From the NCBI GenBank assembly GCA_000320545.1, contig ADNK01000002.1:200001-264000 (forward strand): 64,000 nt of DNA. The letters run 5' to 3'. Within the stretch, counting starts at the first letter, position 1. Every line of letters starts with the position of its first letter. Under the pieces are notes generated by a model. The model was not told where the DNA came from. It made no database searches and saw nothing but the letters and a program-made list of their open reading frames with translations. Both the position numbers and the translations under genes were made by a program. This DNA comes from Bigelowiella natans CCMP2755. Its lineage: Eukaryota > Cercozoa > Chlorarachniophyceae. This document shows, piece by piece, positions 25,017 to 36,454 of the stretch.

Positions 25017-26671
25017 CCTTGATGTGATTGCTCCGCCCCCTGTCTCAGCCCTATTGCTTATAAACCGAGACGTGTTACAAGAAACTTTCTCCGAAGCTGC
25101 AATAGCGCCCCCAGACCTACCGGTGATAATGATGATGATGATGATATGATGGGGAAGATGATAACAGTACTAATTGTTTGTAGCTATTACCCAACTAGGG
25201 CTTGGCAGCCCTGAAAGAGAGAATTCCTGACTTGAACGTTCTTTGCATAAATTGCCCCCCCATGATAAATCGCCGCTTTATGGAAAAACTGCGAATCTTC
25301 GACTATTAAAGTTCCCGTGCTATTATTATTATTATTAATTAATATTAATATTAATATTATGCAGAAGACAGAGTAGAGTATCATTGGTAAATATGTTTCA
25401 GATATTACTGTGACTCATCGAGAAAAGTGCTGTTACGTGCGTAATACGGTAAATATCGAGCTGCATTTTTTCTTCCAACTCACCCCGCATGGATGGAACC
25501 TCCTAGATGTGGAGATGCACGAGGATCTCCTCTCGAGGTAATGTTTCTCACAGCAACTAATACTAGTTCCGACATTTCTGGATCATCACCACCCGATGCT
25601 CCTCCAAGTTGAACAATGTCTCTGATTAAAATAAATCATATCAATCACGATCAAGACACCAGCGTCTGCTTCATCATTTGAGAAGAATATCGTCGAATAG
25701 AGGATATGTGAGAAAGTTAGCGCCTCAGCACCATAAGTGTTGTCATCACCACGACCGTCTTCGTTGTCGTCATCATCATCATCACCATCATGAGTATGAT
25801 TATCATCATTATCATCATAAAATGCTACTAGTATGAGTACGTACCCCGCATTGTTCTCAAACAAGGTGTTGGTGACGTTGATGATATTCCCCGCCACTGC
25901 TCGGGTATGAGTTGTGTCTCTAAATCCGATAAAACGACATTCACTGGCTACTATTTTATAACCAACAATTCCTTGATGTATGGATACATCATCTAGAGAT
26001 CCTAACTTCTTGGTATCAGAGAAGTTTGACCGCTCAATCGTCATTTCGGCTCGCTGAGCTCCTCCTCCGTAGACTATACTGCGAGATGAATGCGCTTGGA
26101 AACTGCTTTCATCGATATCAACTGTGGTGTAGTTGTTTATACACGGGGGCGATAAAAAGACTACTGCACCGACTGGATTTTCGCAGAACCGAACATCCAC
26201 AGATTTCATACTAATACTTGAGCGTGCTAAAAGATTTGCTTCATATAAGCAATCACCATACGGTGTTGTGCCCCACCTATCATATGCACTGTATTGCAAT
26301 ACTTTAGCGTTATCAACAACAACATCTTCAAAATGAGTTGTAGTTGTGTTAAGTCCCGAGATAGAGATAAGGGCTGTTTCTACAGTGGAGATATTCAAGA
26401 AACGTGCATTCTGTACTTGTATGAAGGAGGAGACGTTTGCACCGGAGGCAGTAGTTGTGGGGCAGTTGTTCGGATGATGATCAACTACTTGAGAACTCAA
26501 TTGCTGTGTGATTATTAGTAGTAGATATTAGATAACGATTAGAGACTCAGCGGTGGAAAATGTGAAAAGTAGCTCTTTATCATACTATTATTGTTGTCAC
26601 CATCATCATCATCATCTTCTTCTTCTTCTTCTTCTTCTAAGGAAATGTGATTCATTGTTAGTTTCCTCTTC

Positions 26672-26711
<40 letters not shown>

Positions 26712-27626
26712 ATTCTTCTCTTACCTGCTACTTAACTTACTTACTTACTTACTCACTTACTCACCGGTGTTGGCGAATAAAAGGTGGGTGCAGCAGTTGC
26801 TGTGGATGTATTTCCCCCCTCCACCATTAACAACACAACTCCCGTAGAGTCGGCCACGTAGATGTCGTCAGCAAGGAATGAGAAATGTGCTGTTCTTGCT
26901 ACTGATGATGATGACGATGATGATGGGGGAGGTATAGGCCCGGATGAAAAGACGTGCAAAGGGCTGAAAGTGGTGAGAGATGTAACTCGTTCCATTCTTA
27001 GTCCTGATACTTCGTAGGAAAGGAGGGAGGTAGAGAGGAGGATATCATTGTTCAGAGGAGTGCTACTAGTATTTATCGTCGTCATCATGAGCGTGAAAAG
27101 AGATAAAGCCGGTCGTCCTCCCAGGAACAAGTGATTATCACGTACCAAATCCGATAATTGTATTTTGGAAAGTGTGAGCTTAGATGTGTGGGATGGTGGC
27201 GGTGATAATGAGGAGGGAGATGAGGATGATAGACTTGGCCGGAAATAAACTAAACCAAATTCGTTTAAGTAGCTTCTTTTGATCGATACATTGCGAAGAT
27301 TAATTGAGAAGGAGGAGGACGTCGTAGTAGAAGCATTGGTTGTAGCCGTATTGGTATGATGGTAGGTGTGACCGTTATGGAGAAGAAGTGAATGACTGCA
27401 GTTTGAGATCTGAACATTTTCCATCGACATCGTCCTCATGGAAACAGCAGACGATGAAAGTGATGACGAACGCAAAGCAATAAGCGAGGGAGCTTTCTCA
27501 AAAACGAGTCGGTCGGGAAACATAGTGGATATCACCTCTGATGACGGCGTGATAAGGCATGAAAAACCATACCGTCTTGAATCAAACCTAATATACGCAC
27601 CATTAATAAATATCAACATATATATG

Positions 27627-27666
<40 letters not shown>

Positions 27667-29037
27667 CGCATCAGTATCAGCAGCAGCACCACCACCATCA
27701 CATCGTATTCGGGAGATTATGTTCTCCCCCTTCTCTGCACCTCCTCTCTCTTCTCGCTCTCTCTTTCTCTCTGTTTCTCTTCCTCTTCGTGTCATCGTAT
27801 TAGTCGTATTAGCCTCTACTAGGTACTACTAGGTAGTAGTAGCTGCTACCCATATTGTGGAGCGAGAATATTATAGCATGGTGCAGCTGCAAGGGACTGT
27901 GCTGTTTCTTCTGACTTGACAGCTGCTTCCAGGCTGACGGCAGTAACAGTACCGTTATCCTCCGCCCTCACCTCCAAGAACCGAACTATGTTATCTCCTC
28001 CTCCTCCCACCTTATTACTAATGGCTGTAGATATGTTTCCAAGAAACAGTTGCAGCTCAGTTGTATCTGGTGGGGGGGCAGGGTATTGCGGAAATCGAAT
28101 GTGGAGTCTAACTTTGAGTTTGGGCGGTGTGAAGAGAGGTAAGGAGGGTACATTTGAAAAGTGGATATGTTCTAAACGTATGGTGCTTGTTCCTCCTCCT
28201 CTCACCACATCCCTTGACGACAAGGTGAAGTGATTGTGTGTGCTATCACTAGTAGTGCTTCTAACATCATCTTCCAAAACAATATGACTGAGCCTGCTGT
28301 TCGTTACTCGCAAATCAGATACTACTACTTCAAAAAGAGGTTTCACAACAGCAGCAGCAGCGGCAGCACTTGATGATTCTCTTCTGAGTATGCTGGTTGG
28401 CAAATAATCAGTAGGCCCTATTATTCCTGAAATGTGCAGCAGTGCTATTGTTGTTACTGATGTGGTGGTTGTGTTTTGGGGGAGTGAAGACGAAGATGAT
28501 GATGACGAGTAATAGGCTAATAATCTCTGTTGTTCTACTTCGTCAGTAAGAAAGTCATCGATGTAGCTATTTTCGTAATTAATCCCTGACATCTCAATTC
28601 GAGTAGTGGTGGTATTAGCGCCCCCACCACCACCACCACCCAAAATAGCAACATGAGACACAATCATGCTTTCTGACAAGTAGGAATAGTGATCATTCGA
28701 GTAGTTCTTCTGCAGCTTGCATCCTATATAGCTCACTTCTTTCAGGGAAATACTGCTGCTGCCTTTGCCATAGCCACCATCTAGTTGCTGCAGTAAGATG
28801 GTTGTTGCGCCGATATTTTCGGTAAAATTTAAACCAAATATTGAAATATTCATCAATGTCTTCATGAAGACGATGTTGTCGCCAACAAAATATGACGACG
28901 ACGACGATGATGATGATGATGATGATGATGATAATGATGGTGACGATGACAACGAACCATTTGCACTTTTCGTAAAACCACTCGTTGCCCTTATAAAAAC
29001 TGCAGCAGTCGCATTATTCGTTGTAGCATCAGCCGTG

Positions 29038-29072
<35 letters not shown>

Positions 29073-29641
29073 TGCTGTTGTTATTGTTCTGTTTACACTT
29101 TCGAATCTAACCCGTGAAAATGTCGTGTCTGAAACGCAGACCGTCATCGTCCTCGTTGTGTAATTATGATGATGATGCATAAGATCTATCCTGTCGGCAA
29201 GCATGACCTCTTTCAAGATTGCTGTGATGTTGTTTTGAGGATGAGGTGGCTCCGCTACAAATGCTGCATCAGTGATAGTTACGTTAGAAACATGCAGGCC
29301 TATTGCCCGCAGAGTGCTGCCAGGAACACTTGTTCGTGCAATGAAAGCAATGCTAGAGGAGGAGAGAGCGGAGGAAGTGTGTTGTCCTCCCCCTCCTTGT
29401 ATAGAGACGTCGATGAGAGTGAGAGAAGAAGGGTTTGACGAGGAAGAAGAGGGTAGGAACCGGCTATTTTCCAAATAAAACAATCCGTCATTGTGATGAT
29501 GACGACTATCAGATGGCGGTAAATCTGATATAGTTGAATTAACGATGAAAATGTTGCCAGTTCCAATTAAATGCAGTGGACCACAATTCGCCAGTATTCC
29601 GAACGAAATTACAACCTGAAAGATAAACTAATGTCATAAAA

Positions 29642-29698
<57 letters not shown>

Positions 29699-29731
29699 TA
29701 CTCCTCTCTCTCTCTCTCTCTCTCTTCTCAT

Positions 29732-29774
<43 letters not shown>

Positions 29775-30111
29775 TGATATCATCGTATTATACACTAGTA
29801 TTCAAGTATTTGTATTAGCTGTTTTGCATCATCTTTGAAAATAATATTTGATAATCTAAATCTCAACTGTAGGAAACTTTAATCTAGAATATGTTAGTTA
29901 GTCTTTATTTGATGAAACGACGATGAATACTACATTTTCGAATCTGATCGAGAAGTTTTGAGGCACCGACTGCGTGGCATTGTAGTTGGAAGCGTTGCTG
30001 CTAGCAGATAACCATGGATTGAATGATGGTGTTATGCTTGCCATCCCCAAAGCTTCAGAGTCACTAAAGCACGTAATAACACTGCTGGGACCATCGCCTG
30101 TTATTCCGATA

Positions 30112-30153
<42 letters not shown>

Positions 30154-30228
30154 ATAAATATTCACTCAAGTTGCTTCGATAAAGATATAGTACTATAACT
30201 ACCATGGCGGTGGTGCACAAGGGCGTAA

Positions 30229-30277
<49 letters not shown>

Positions 30278-30611
30278 CATTATGTCGTGTTCCATACGTT
30301 GCAAAGATGCATGATGAATGAATATAAACATCATTTCTCTTCATCTTAGAACTATCGTGCCACTCCAATTTTCTTTTTCCTCATCGCAATAATACCAATA
30401 ATGACGACATTTTGTCTCCTCCTCCCATCTTCGTCGATTAGAGGCAGGTTCTGTGTCTGTGAATACTTTGTTGCGCTAGATGGAGAGTAAATACTAGGCC
30501 CCCCAAGCTGGTATGTGGTGTTAGCTGCCAAGGAAAAAGTAGTAGTAGTAGAAGTAGTGGTAGTGGTGGTGGTGCTACTGCTACTACTACTGCTGCTACT
30601 GAAAGAAGAAG

Positions 30612-30642
<31 letters not shown>

Positions 30643-30954
30643 GCCGACGCTCGTGGCCTTTGCTGCGGACACAGTTGGCACTGCGGTGTCGAAGAAGAAG
30701 AAGACAAAAAGTCCCAAAAGGAGCAAAGTGACGGTGGCCAGTCTACCATTTCTTTCATTAAAAAGACAGAGATGTATATACACAACCAATCAGCTAGAAG
30801 CAATGATCATACGACCCTAATTACTTCTACTTACACTTTGACTAACTTCACCTACTACATTGCCACTTTTGCCAGGCTACACTAACGAATATTACCTTGG
30901 CGCTTGTCTGCCAATTTTGCAGCCACGAGTAGTACAATGGCATTGTAAGGACAT
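15055..30954 (-). CDS. Giant beta-helix (pectin-lyase-like repeat) membrane protein, multi-exon
   Basis: More than 20 exons give roughly 3,300-3,500 residues. A proposed ATG at 30954 (MSLQCHCTTRGCK, donor GTAATA) splices in frame to a hydrophobic signal (LATVTLLLLGLFVFFFF, cut after VSA) and a Ser/Thr-rich tract. From ~30100 to 19000 come right-handed beta-helix repeats of the polymorphic-membrane-protein type: recurring GGAI/GGGI/GGAV turns such as GGAIYAKN (25240), GGAIFAKLN (23780), GGGIYLNQGG (22930), RGAAVSINN (20200), GGAIFWDT (19460), with NxT/NxS glycosylation sites. A Cys-rich stalk follows (CQKCGK, CTACPSGGDCD, CTECSTGNGRFGTYGCEKCG, 17480-18660), then multiple hydrophobic helices (17000-17400, 15590-16700) such as LSYMMVLGIPMLIVYVLGFP and YYFEIIVFARKIAVVVISVF. 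The last exon ends DTRSDIM at 15055. Probably a surface adhesin or receptor. No internal signal sequence was seen, so one gene is favoured over several; transcripts could still split it. Confidence 0.72.
17577..18152 (+). repeat. Microsatellite cluster in giant-gene introns
   Basis: (AAT)n at 17577-17621, (GAT)n at 17841-17874, (AGT)n at 17978-18005 and (AG)n at 18110-18152 lie between the exons coding for the Cys-rich stalk. None appears translated. Confidence 0.92.
19039..19075 (+). repeat. (CAT)n microsatellite
   Basis: About 12 CAT units just 3' (minus strand) of the exon that ends TGNLFKYVEAN. It reads as poly-Met if translated, so it is more likely intronic. Confidence 0.85.
21994..22588 (+). 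repeat. Microsatellite cluster: (ATG)n, (CT)n, (GAT)n, (CA)n
   Basis: (ATG)n 21994-22028, an imperfect (CT)n block 22107-22165, short (GAT)n at ~22396-22412, (GAT)n 22515-22554 and (CA)n 22568-22588. They fill a long intronic stretch between beta-helix exons ending near 21950 and starting near 22780. Confidence 0.92.
26679..26708 (+). repeat. (CT)n microsatellite
   Basis: About 15 CT units in a giant-gene intron between exons near 26510 and 26760. Confidence 0.93.
27628..27664 (+). repeat. (AT)n microsatellite
   Basis: About 18 AT units in the intron before the 27846-29615 exon block. Confidence 0.93.
28900..29072 (-). repeat. Translated trinucleotide runs in a beta-helix exon
   Basis: On the coding strand, (ATC)/(TCG)n near 28890-28935 gives a Ser run and (ACT)n at 29038-29072 gives a Thr run, both inside the long open exon 27846-29615. 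They insert low-complexity loops into the beta-helix. Confidence 0.8.
29644..29770 (+). repeat. Compound microsatellite (CT)n-(GT)n-(CT)n-(TA)n
   Basis: Adjacent arrays 29644-29724 (CT, GT, CT) and 29739-29770 (TA) in one intron. Confidence 0.94.
30114..30271 (+). repeat. Two (AT)n arrays
   Basis: (AT)n at 30114-30151 and again at 30237-30271 flank about 85 bases of unique sequence inside an intron of the giant gene. Confidence 0.94.
30600..30641 (-). repeat. (TTC)n/(TCT)n encoding Ser-rich tract after the signal peptide
   Basis: In the frame that carries the signal sequence, this run reads as poly-Ser, followed by Ser and Thr codons from a second run (to ~30540). It forms a mucin-like stalk at the N-terminus. 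Confidence 0.75.
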
Positions 30955-31278
30955 GTGTCCAACTACTGCGACGGTTGGGAGGAGAAAGCTTTTAGGGATA
31001 TTAAGCCTCCGCTGTAATAATTCGTGGGTGCTACTTTCTGCCTATCTACCCACCACCCGTGGTATACATCTGACGAATACAGAATGGAACTTATATGCGC
31101 GTAAGAGCAGCTTGAAGACCGGCTGACCTTCGCCCTCCTGCTCCGGAGTGTTCTATTTGCGCTCGCCTCGGATTAGCAATGTGAGCATTATTTCACGTTG
31201 GTTTTGGGTCCTTGCGACAACGTAATCCCGTGCATAATCGTGTAAAATAGCCTGCGTTTTATCCTTTCTGCTTATTCA
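30955..31278. promoter_or_regulatory. Short divergent promoter interval
   Basis: About 320 bases lie between the proposed starts of the giant beta-helix gene (minus) and the 90-residue gene (plus). No motif is assigned. If the proposed first exon of the giant gene is wrong, the interval is larger. Confidence 0.4.
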
Positions 31279-31791
31279 ATGACAGAACCCATCATGGCAG
31301 CATCCGAGCTCCAAGTGCACACACGCCTTCGCTTGGACATCGAGAATATGGTATTGATGTGTCTATGCTAGAAACCATCCTGTTGTTGTAATGCTACGCT
31401 GTAAAGCATATTCTAATCTATGTAATTGTGTTTTATAGACCAACGCGATCGAGGACTTGGCCAAAGACATCAACGGCAGCAACGACTCAAACGTGATAAA
31501 TAATTTTGCTGCTTTCGAGCAAGTTTTTTTTTTTCTGAAGCAATGACAGTATTGTTGTCCAACTTAAACAATTAGATTAAAGCATCATTGGATGCAATGA
31601 TAGCAGTGGACGAGGACGTAACCGCGACTGAAAGGGTAACATGTAGATAGATAGCGCTCGCTTGCCAACGCCCATTTCAGCAGTGCAACTAAAAAGTTCC
31701 TTACTTATGCGTTGAATCTATAAAGTCGTTACAGCGGATGGAAATGCATCTTCAGGGGATACGTATTCTAATGAAAAAAATACGGAAGTAA
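31279..31791 (+). CDS. Small helical protein, 90 residues, four exons, function unknown
   Basis: Four exons all in phase 0 join cleanly: 31279-31350 (MTEPIMAASELQVHTRLRLD then IENM), 31439-31522 (TNAIEDLAKDINGSNDSN to FAAFEQ), 31576-31635 (IKASLDAMIAVDEDVTATER) and 31735-31791 (RMEMHLQGIRILMKKIRK, stop). The donor after exon 2 is GTTTTTTT, weaker than the others. The product is almost all predicted helix with heptad-like spacing of I/L/M, as in small subunits of coiled-coil complexes (Mediator, BLOC/BORC, tethering or kinetochore complexes), but no family is recognised. The regular exon sizes, matching phases and consensus sites argue that it is a real gene rather than chance. Confidence 0.6.
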
Positions 31792-32484
31792 GTAGACGTA
31801 TTCACATCCAAAGATGAGCCTATTTTTCTTAAATGCGAACACTGATGAGACAATCAACATATATAGCCTGGCACCATATACATAGCTCATGAGATTCACA
31901 TAGACGTTGATGTGTACAGGCCAGCAAAGACAATACCAAACCTGATAGATAGAACCCCGCAGTGTTAAATTGCTATTATTTAGATGATGAGCAGACCATA
32001 ATGCTGACACTAGAATGATGGCACATATAGAGAGAGTAGTCGATCATCAGCCAGATCCATGCGGCTAGAAGTAATGGCAATAGGTCATGCTGTGTATATA
32101 TGATGTTCTACGATTACAAATACAATGAACCAAGGACAACCGTTACGCAACGTTCCTGCATGCTACACGCATAATGACAAAATGTATAGATGTGGCGCAT
32201 GTGTGCTATAGCTTCTGCACGTATTATCACCACGATACAAAACGACCACAACTCATCGGAAATAGCAATCAGTACATTTGGCTGCTATGGAAGTACCTTT
32301 CTGTGATAGAGCACCGTTCCACCTTGCCCCTATTGTTATCGACGGCGGGGGCGAGGGGGGGGACACCGAACAACACGATGAAGAAATCACACATCAACGC
32401 CAAGTTCACGTAGTAGTATCATAGAAATAGAGAGCGATCTATACTGTATACCGCCTTTTTAGCTACGCAATCTCACCCAAAAGT

Positions 32485-32531
<47 letters not shown>

Positions 32532-33408
32532 CACTTTTTCCTCTCTCTCTAGCATTGCAACCCACCCCCCCGCCCCCCTCCTTCTTGGAATTAAAAAAAA
32601 GAGTTTGGTGCTATTATTATCGACGTGAAATACTACCGGGAAAAGGAGAGCGTGGCTATACTTCCTTCTCCTCGTCCTCATCATCATGCATGTGAGTATA
32701 TTTATAGTCGATTAGATGTAAAAAAACTGTGTATCGAACAGTATGAATCGGAGGAAGGCTGTATGTGCACATAAATCATAAATATGCACGTAGCTATGAA
32801 TGCAATCATGTTACCAGTGACTCTATAAAAGGTATGCGTTGCAGCTAGAATTGTATTCAACGTCCGTGCAGAATCGCTATCGATCACTAGATACGCGGTG
32901 CTAGCTGCGCAGTCTAGATGTACATCACTAGATCACTAGTTCATGCGTGACCATTGCGAGATGAACATTGTGTGGCAATAACGATGCAACGAAGCCGTGT
33001 GCATGCAACATCTAGGATGCGCGTATGATATGAGAACACAATAAACAAGCGTCTAGCCAGACTTGGTGAATCGATTGTACTTTACAGCATACGCCATGAA
33101 CGCATCATAAACATGATACGAAGTTTCATTTGCTTTAATAACAACCACAGCTCATGCGTTGCTGGCCAAGGAGCAGACTACATTCCATGCTTACAGCTTG
33201 GTTGACCAAGCAGCCACGCTAATTAATATTGAGCATTCGCAGCCCTGTACGAGAAATGCTATGACTTGCCAATGCATAGTTTCGTATAATATATGGACGA
33301 CGTGCCGCATGTGCAACGGTTTCATAATATGAAGTGTCAACAGTTATCGGAAAAACGCAGTGATTTATTATAAATGAATAGTATATTCTATCATCATGAT
33401 ATCATCAT
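31792..33408. other. Intergenic interval of 1.6 kb
   Basis: No gene recognised. It contains (CT)n at 32488-32528, a G-rich run near 32341-32361 (GGCGGGGGCGAGGGGGGGG) able to form a quadruplex in principle, and from ~32870 the CTAG/GCATGC-rich composition also seen at 0.7-1.4 kb and 13.8-14.9 kb. Confidence 0.45.
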
Positions 33409-34140
33409 TCACCACGAATCAGCCATGGTATACGCAGCTGCCCTATTCTGTGACTCAAAAGCATACATCGCTGCCTCATCGGTACCCATTCTTTTATTGA
33501 CAGAATCGGTTGCATGAACGATTTGCTTGTCTGACTCCCCGTCTCCTTTCTTCTCAGAGATGTACGCTACAATGGCGGTGATATTATCATCACTTCCCAG
33601 CTGTAGAGCGTCGCCAACAATGCTAATCACGACGGAAACGAGAAAAACTGAGATAGAGATTACAATCTGCATTAGTGACATGATCGTACCTTTTAGAACC
33701 ATAGTCAGCATGCTTGACTGTATTGTTGAGAATATCAACTGTTCTCTGGGGTGAAAGTACGTCCCTAACGGAGAAGAAAGAAAAGTAATGAACAACGGAA
33801 TAATATTAAAACCAGCACACTACTTTCTATCCAAAATTATCATGCTAAATTATCATGAGCGGAAAGAACTTATTATGCAGTAAACTCGTGCTCGTTTAGT
33901 ACCAGAGCCCATCAGTAGCAACAACGAGAAACTCGTCTCCAGGTTTGAGCAGATACTCATAAATCTATAATAATAACATGAATGATAAATAAGGGAGACG
34001 AAATAAATAGAAAGAAATGGAAGGAGTCCTTTCTCACAACCCTATCTCAACATGAAAAGGAAGGAAGGAAGAAGAAGAAGAAGAAAAAGTAGGAGAAGAA
34101 CTCCTTTCTCAATCGAAACAATAGAAAGAAGGTTCATAAC

Positions 34141-34183
<43 letters not shown>

Positions 34184-34211
34184 AATCACAAAATGCAATA
34201 AACACAACATG

Positions 34212-34245
<34 letters not shown>

Positions 34246-35373
34246 GTGCGGGCGCGCACATGCTGTACTAGTAGAAATGAAGGCGGGAGAATCACTGCCG
34301 CTACACCCAATGTGTGTGCAGACGTATTATCAGTTTGAGAGAGAGGGGAGGGAGGGGGGGGAAGAGGAAGAGAGAGATCATCATCTTGCATGCATCATTC
34401 AAAATAACAAGAAAATTAAAAGATATCAAAATATACACACTGGCATGCACATGCAGAAGCAAAGACGAGGCTCTGCAAATCATACCTCTGGCTCCGAAGT
34501 GAGGTACTTTGCGATTTTCCTATCACCGATGGCCCTGGAAACCTGAACGACACCACCTGTTCGGAGCTTGCCATCTTTAGTAAGCTTCACAAATCCTCCT
34601 CGGCTTTCAATGTCCTCCCTCTCTTTCTCATCGGAAGCAAGATGCATTTTGTTTAATGCAATTGCTTCGGTGCCACGGCACAGCACCGCCATGGAGTCCC
34701 CAGCATTTGCAACATACATCTTCCTCCCAGATATCAACACAGTGCATGCTGTGGTACCTTTAGGTATTTTTAAAAGCATACAGTAACAATATGTTCAGGC
34801 TACAACTTTGACTTCTTTTTCTCTCTTTTCAATAATACCAGAAACATCCTCCGCAAATTCGGCGGATTTTAGAAATTCCTGGTTCAGAAGATAGTGTGCT
34901 TGCTTTAGAACAGCCTGGCAAATAATCATATGAAGTAGCATTATCATCATTGCTGTCAGCTACCACATAGTAAGTAGCAATACCTTGGGATCTTTCTTCT
35001 CCTGAATAGGTTTTAGCAGCTCAGGCAGTGCCGATGAGACGAATTTGGCTGCTCCATCTCCTCCATGACCATCATATACACCAAATAAGTGAAGATCTTT
35101 GTTACCGAATAGATTATGTTTGACGATATGGTAGTCTTCCATATATCCTCGTTTTCCCATTGTTGATATCACGCCTCCTCTTATAGATGGCGGAGGTGGA
35201 AGATTACTACTATTAGCCTCTTCTTTTTTCTTCTCTTCATCAAATTTTAACTCTGGCAGGGCCTCTGTGCGTGGCTTGATGTACTGTTTTGGAGCTAATG
35301 GATGAACAGCAGACCAAATCAAAGAATAGATATTGATGATAATTAGATAATATTTTCGAGAAATAAAACACAT
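33409..35373 (-). CDS. PP2C-type (PPM) serine/threonine protein phosphatase
   Basis: A metal-dependent phosphatase assembled from about six exons. In order: IKPRTEALPELKFDEEKKKE, motif 1 KRGYMEDYHIV, and the metal-binding LFGVYDGHGGDGAAKF (35040-35150). Next come AVLKQAHYLLNQEFLKSAEF (~34900) and KMYVANAGDSMAVLCRG with TGGVVQVSRAIGDRKIAKYL (34490-34760). Then follow PGDEFLVVATDGLW (~33910-33960), DVLSPQRTVDILNNTVKHAD (~33700-33765) and LGSDDNITAIVAYI (~33560-33600). All Asp ligands expected for the two-metal site (MED, YDGHGG, ATDG, DDN) are present, so it should be active. The first in-frame ATG (35373) precedes a hydrophobic stretch YYLIIINIYSLIW, which may be a membrane anchor or an unspliced intron. 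The stop lies at 33409. It sits 180 bases downstream of a kinase on the same strand. Confidence 0.88.
34144..34243 (+). repeat. (CT)n and (CA)n microsatellites
   Basis: (CT)n 34144-34180 and (CA)n 34213-34243 in a PP2C intron. A G-rich tract at ~34337-34372 lies next to them. Confidence 0.94.
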
Positions 35374-35486
35374 CTACGCAACTACAAACTCCTAAGTTTG
35401 TACTGGTAAGGAAGGAAGAGGAGACGAAGAAGGAAGAGGAAGAGGAATGAGGGTGACGGGAATAACACGCAAATGAATGCAAAGCC

Positions 35487-35491
<5 letters not shown>

Positions 35492-35521
<30 letters not shown>
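35492..35521 (+). repeat. (CA)n microsatellite between kinase and PP2C genes
   Basis: About 15 CA units in the ~180-base gap between the kinase stop (35553) and the PP2C start (35373). Confidence 0.94.
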
Positions 35522-35523
<2 letters not shown>

Positions 35524-35552
35524 ACTGTCACCACTTTCTATCCCTCTTCTCT

Positions 35553-36423
35553 TTATTTAAAGCGGTTTTTAACACCTTCAATTTTTGGTGCATTTTTGAT
35601 AGCAGTATCCAGCATAAGCTTCCGCTCCTTATCTTTCGCATTCACCTAGATGACACAGATGGGAGTGAGTACCAAGGGAAGTTGTCATAATGGCAGCAAG
35701 GAAGAACTACAATTCTCCTCCTATTCAACCACCTTGGAGACAAGGCCTTCTAATACTTTGACAGCTTCCGATGCTGTAGGACGGTCTTTAGCTTCAGGAG
35801 CCCAGCATTTCTTCATGAGAGAAAACAATTCCTTTTCACAGTCGGATGGCGAATTGGAATGAGGGGGGGTAATATCAGGCCTAAGATCATCCTTGCAGAT
35901 TGCTTTCATCAAGGACAATCTGTCGTAGCGGGTATCGACAACAGTGTAAAAGTTTTCCGTATCCTTTTCTGCGCCCATATATCTGCGTAATTTAAAAGCA
36001 AGAGTGCTCTTAAGAAGTTAAATGAGAGCGAATAGGAGAAAACCTACGATATCAATATATCTTCACTACGTTCTTCAGATGTTAAAAGAAAATGTTCATT
36101 TCTCCTCATTGTTATTTTCTCATCCACAAGAAACTTTTACGTACGGTAAGTGGCCCGTGTAGAGTTCATTCATTGAGACGCCAAGAGCATATATATCACA
36201 TGCACGTGTGTGGCTGAAGAAGTAATGGATGGAAGAAACATTTGTGTAAGGTATCCTAGGCAGTAATTTCAGAAGCATAGCAATTGCATTCATCTGCAGC
36301 TTTCCTTCTGTCTCTCTTTCATTCTTCTCCTTTTCTTGTTCACTTCTTTAAAATTTTCATATTTTTTTTTAAACTCATATCATTTCAAATTCTATCATCA
36401 CCATGAGCACAACCACAGCTGCA

Positions 36424-36454
<31 letters not shown>

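Noticed and set aside
30515-30820. Plus-strand frame with Val, Leu and Glu runs
   Set aside because: Antisense of the Ser/Thr-rich N-terminal exon of the giant gene; homopolymers derive from trinucleotide repeats.
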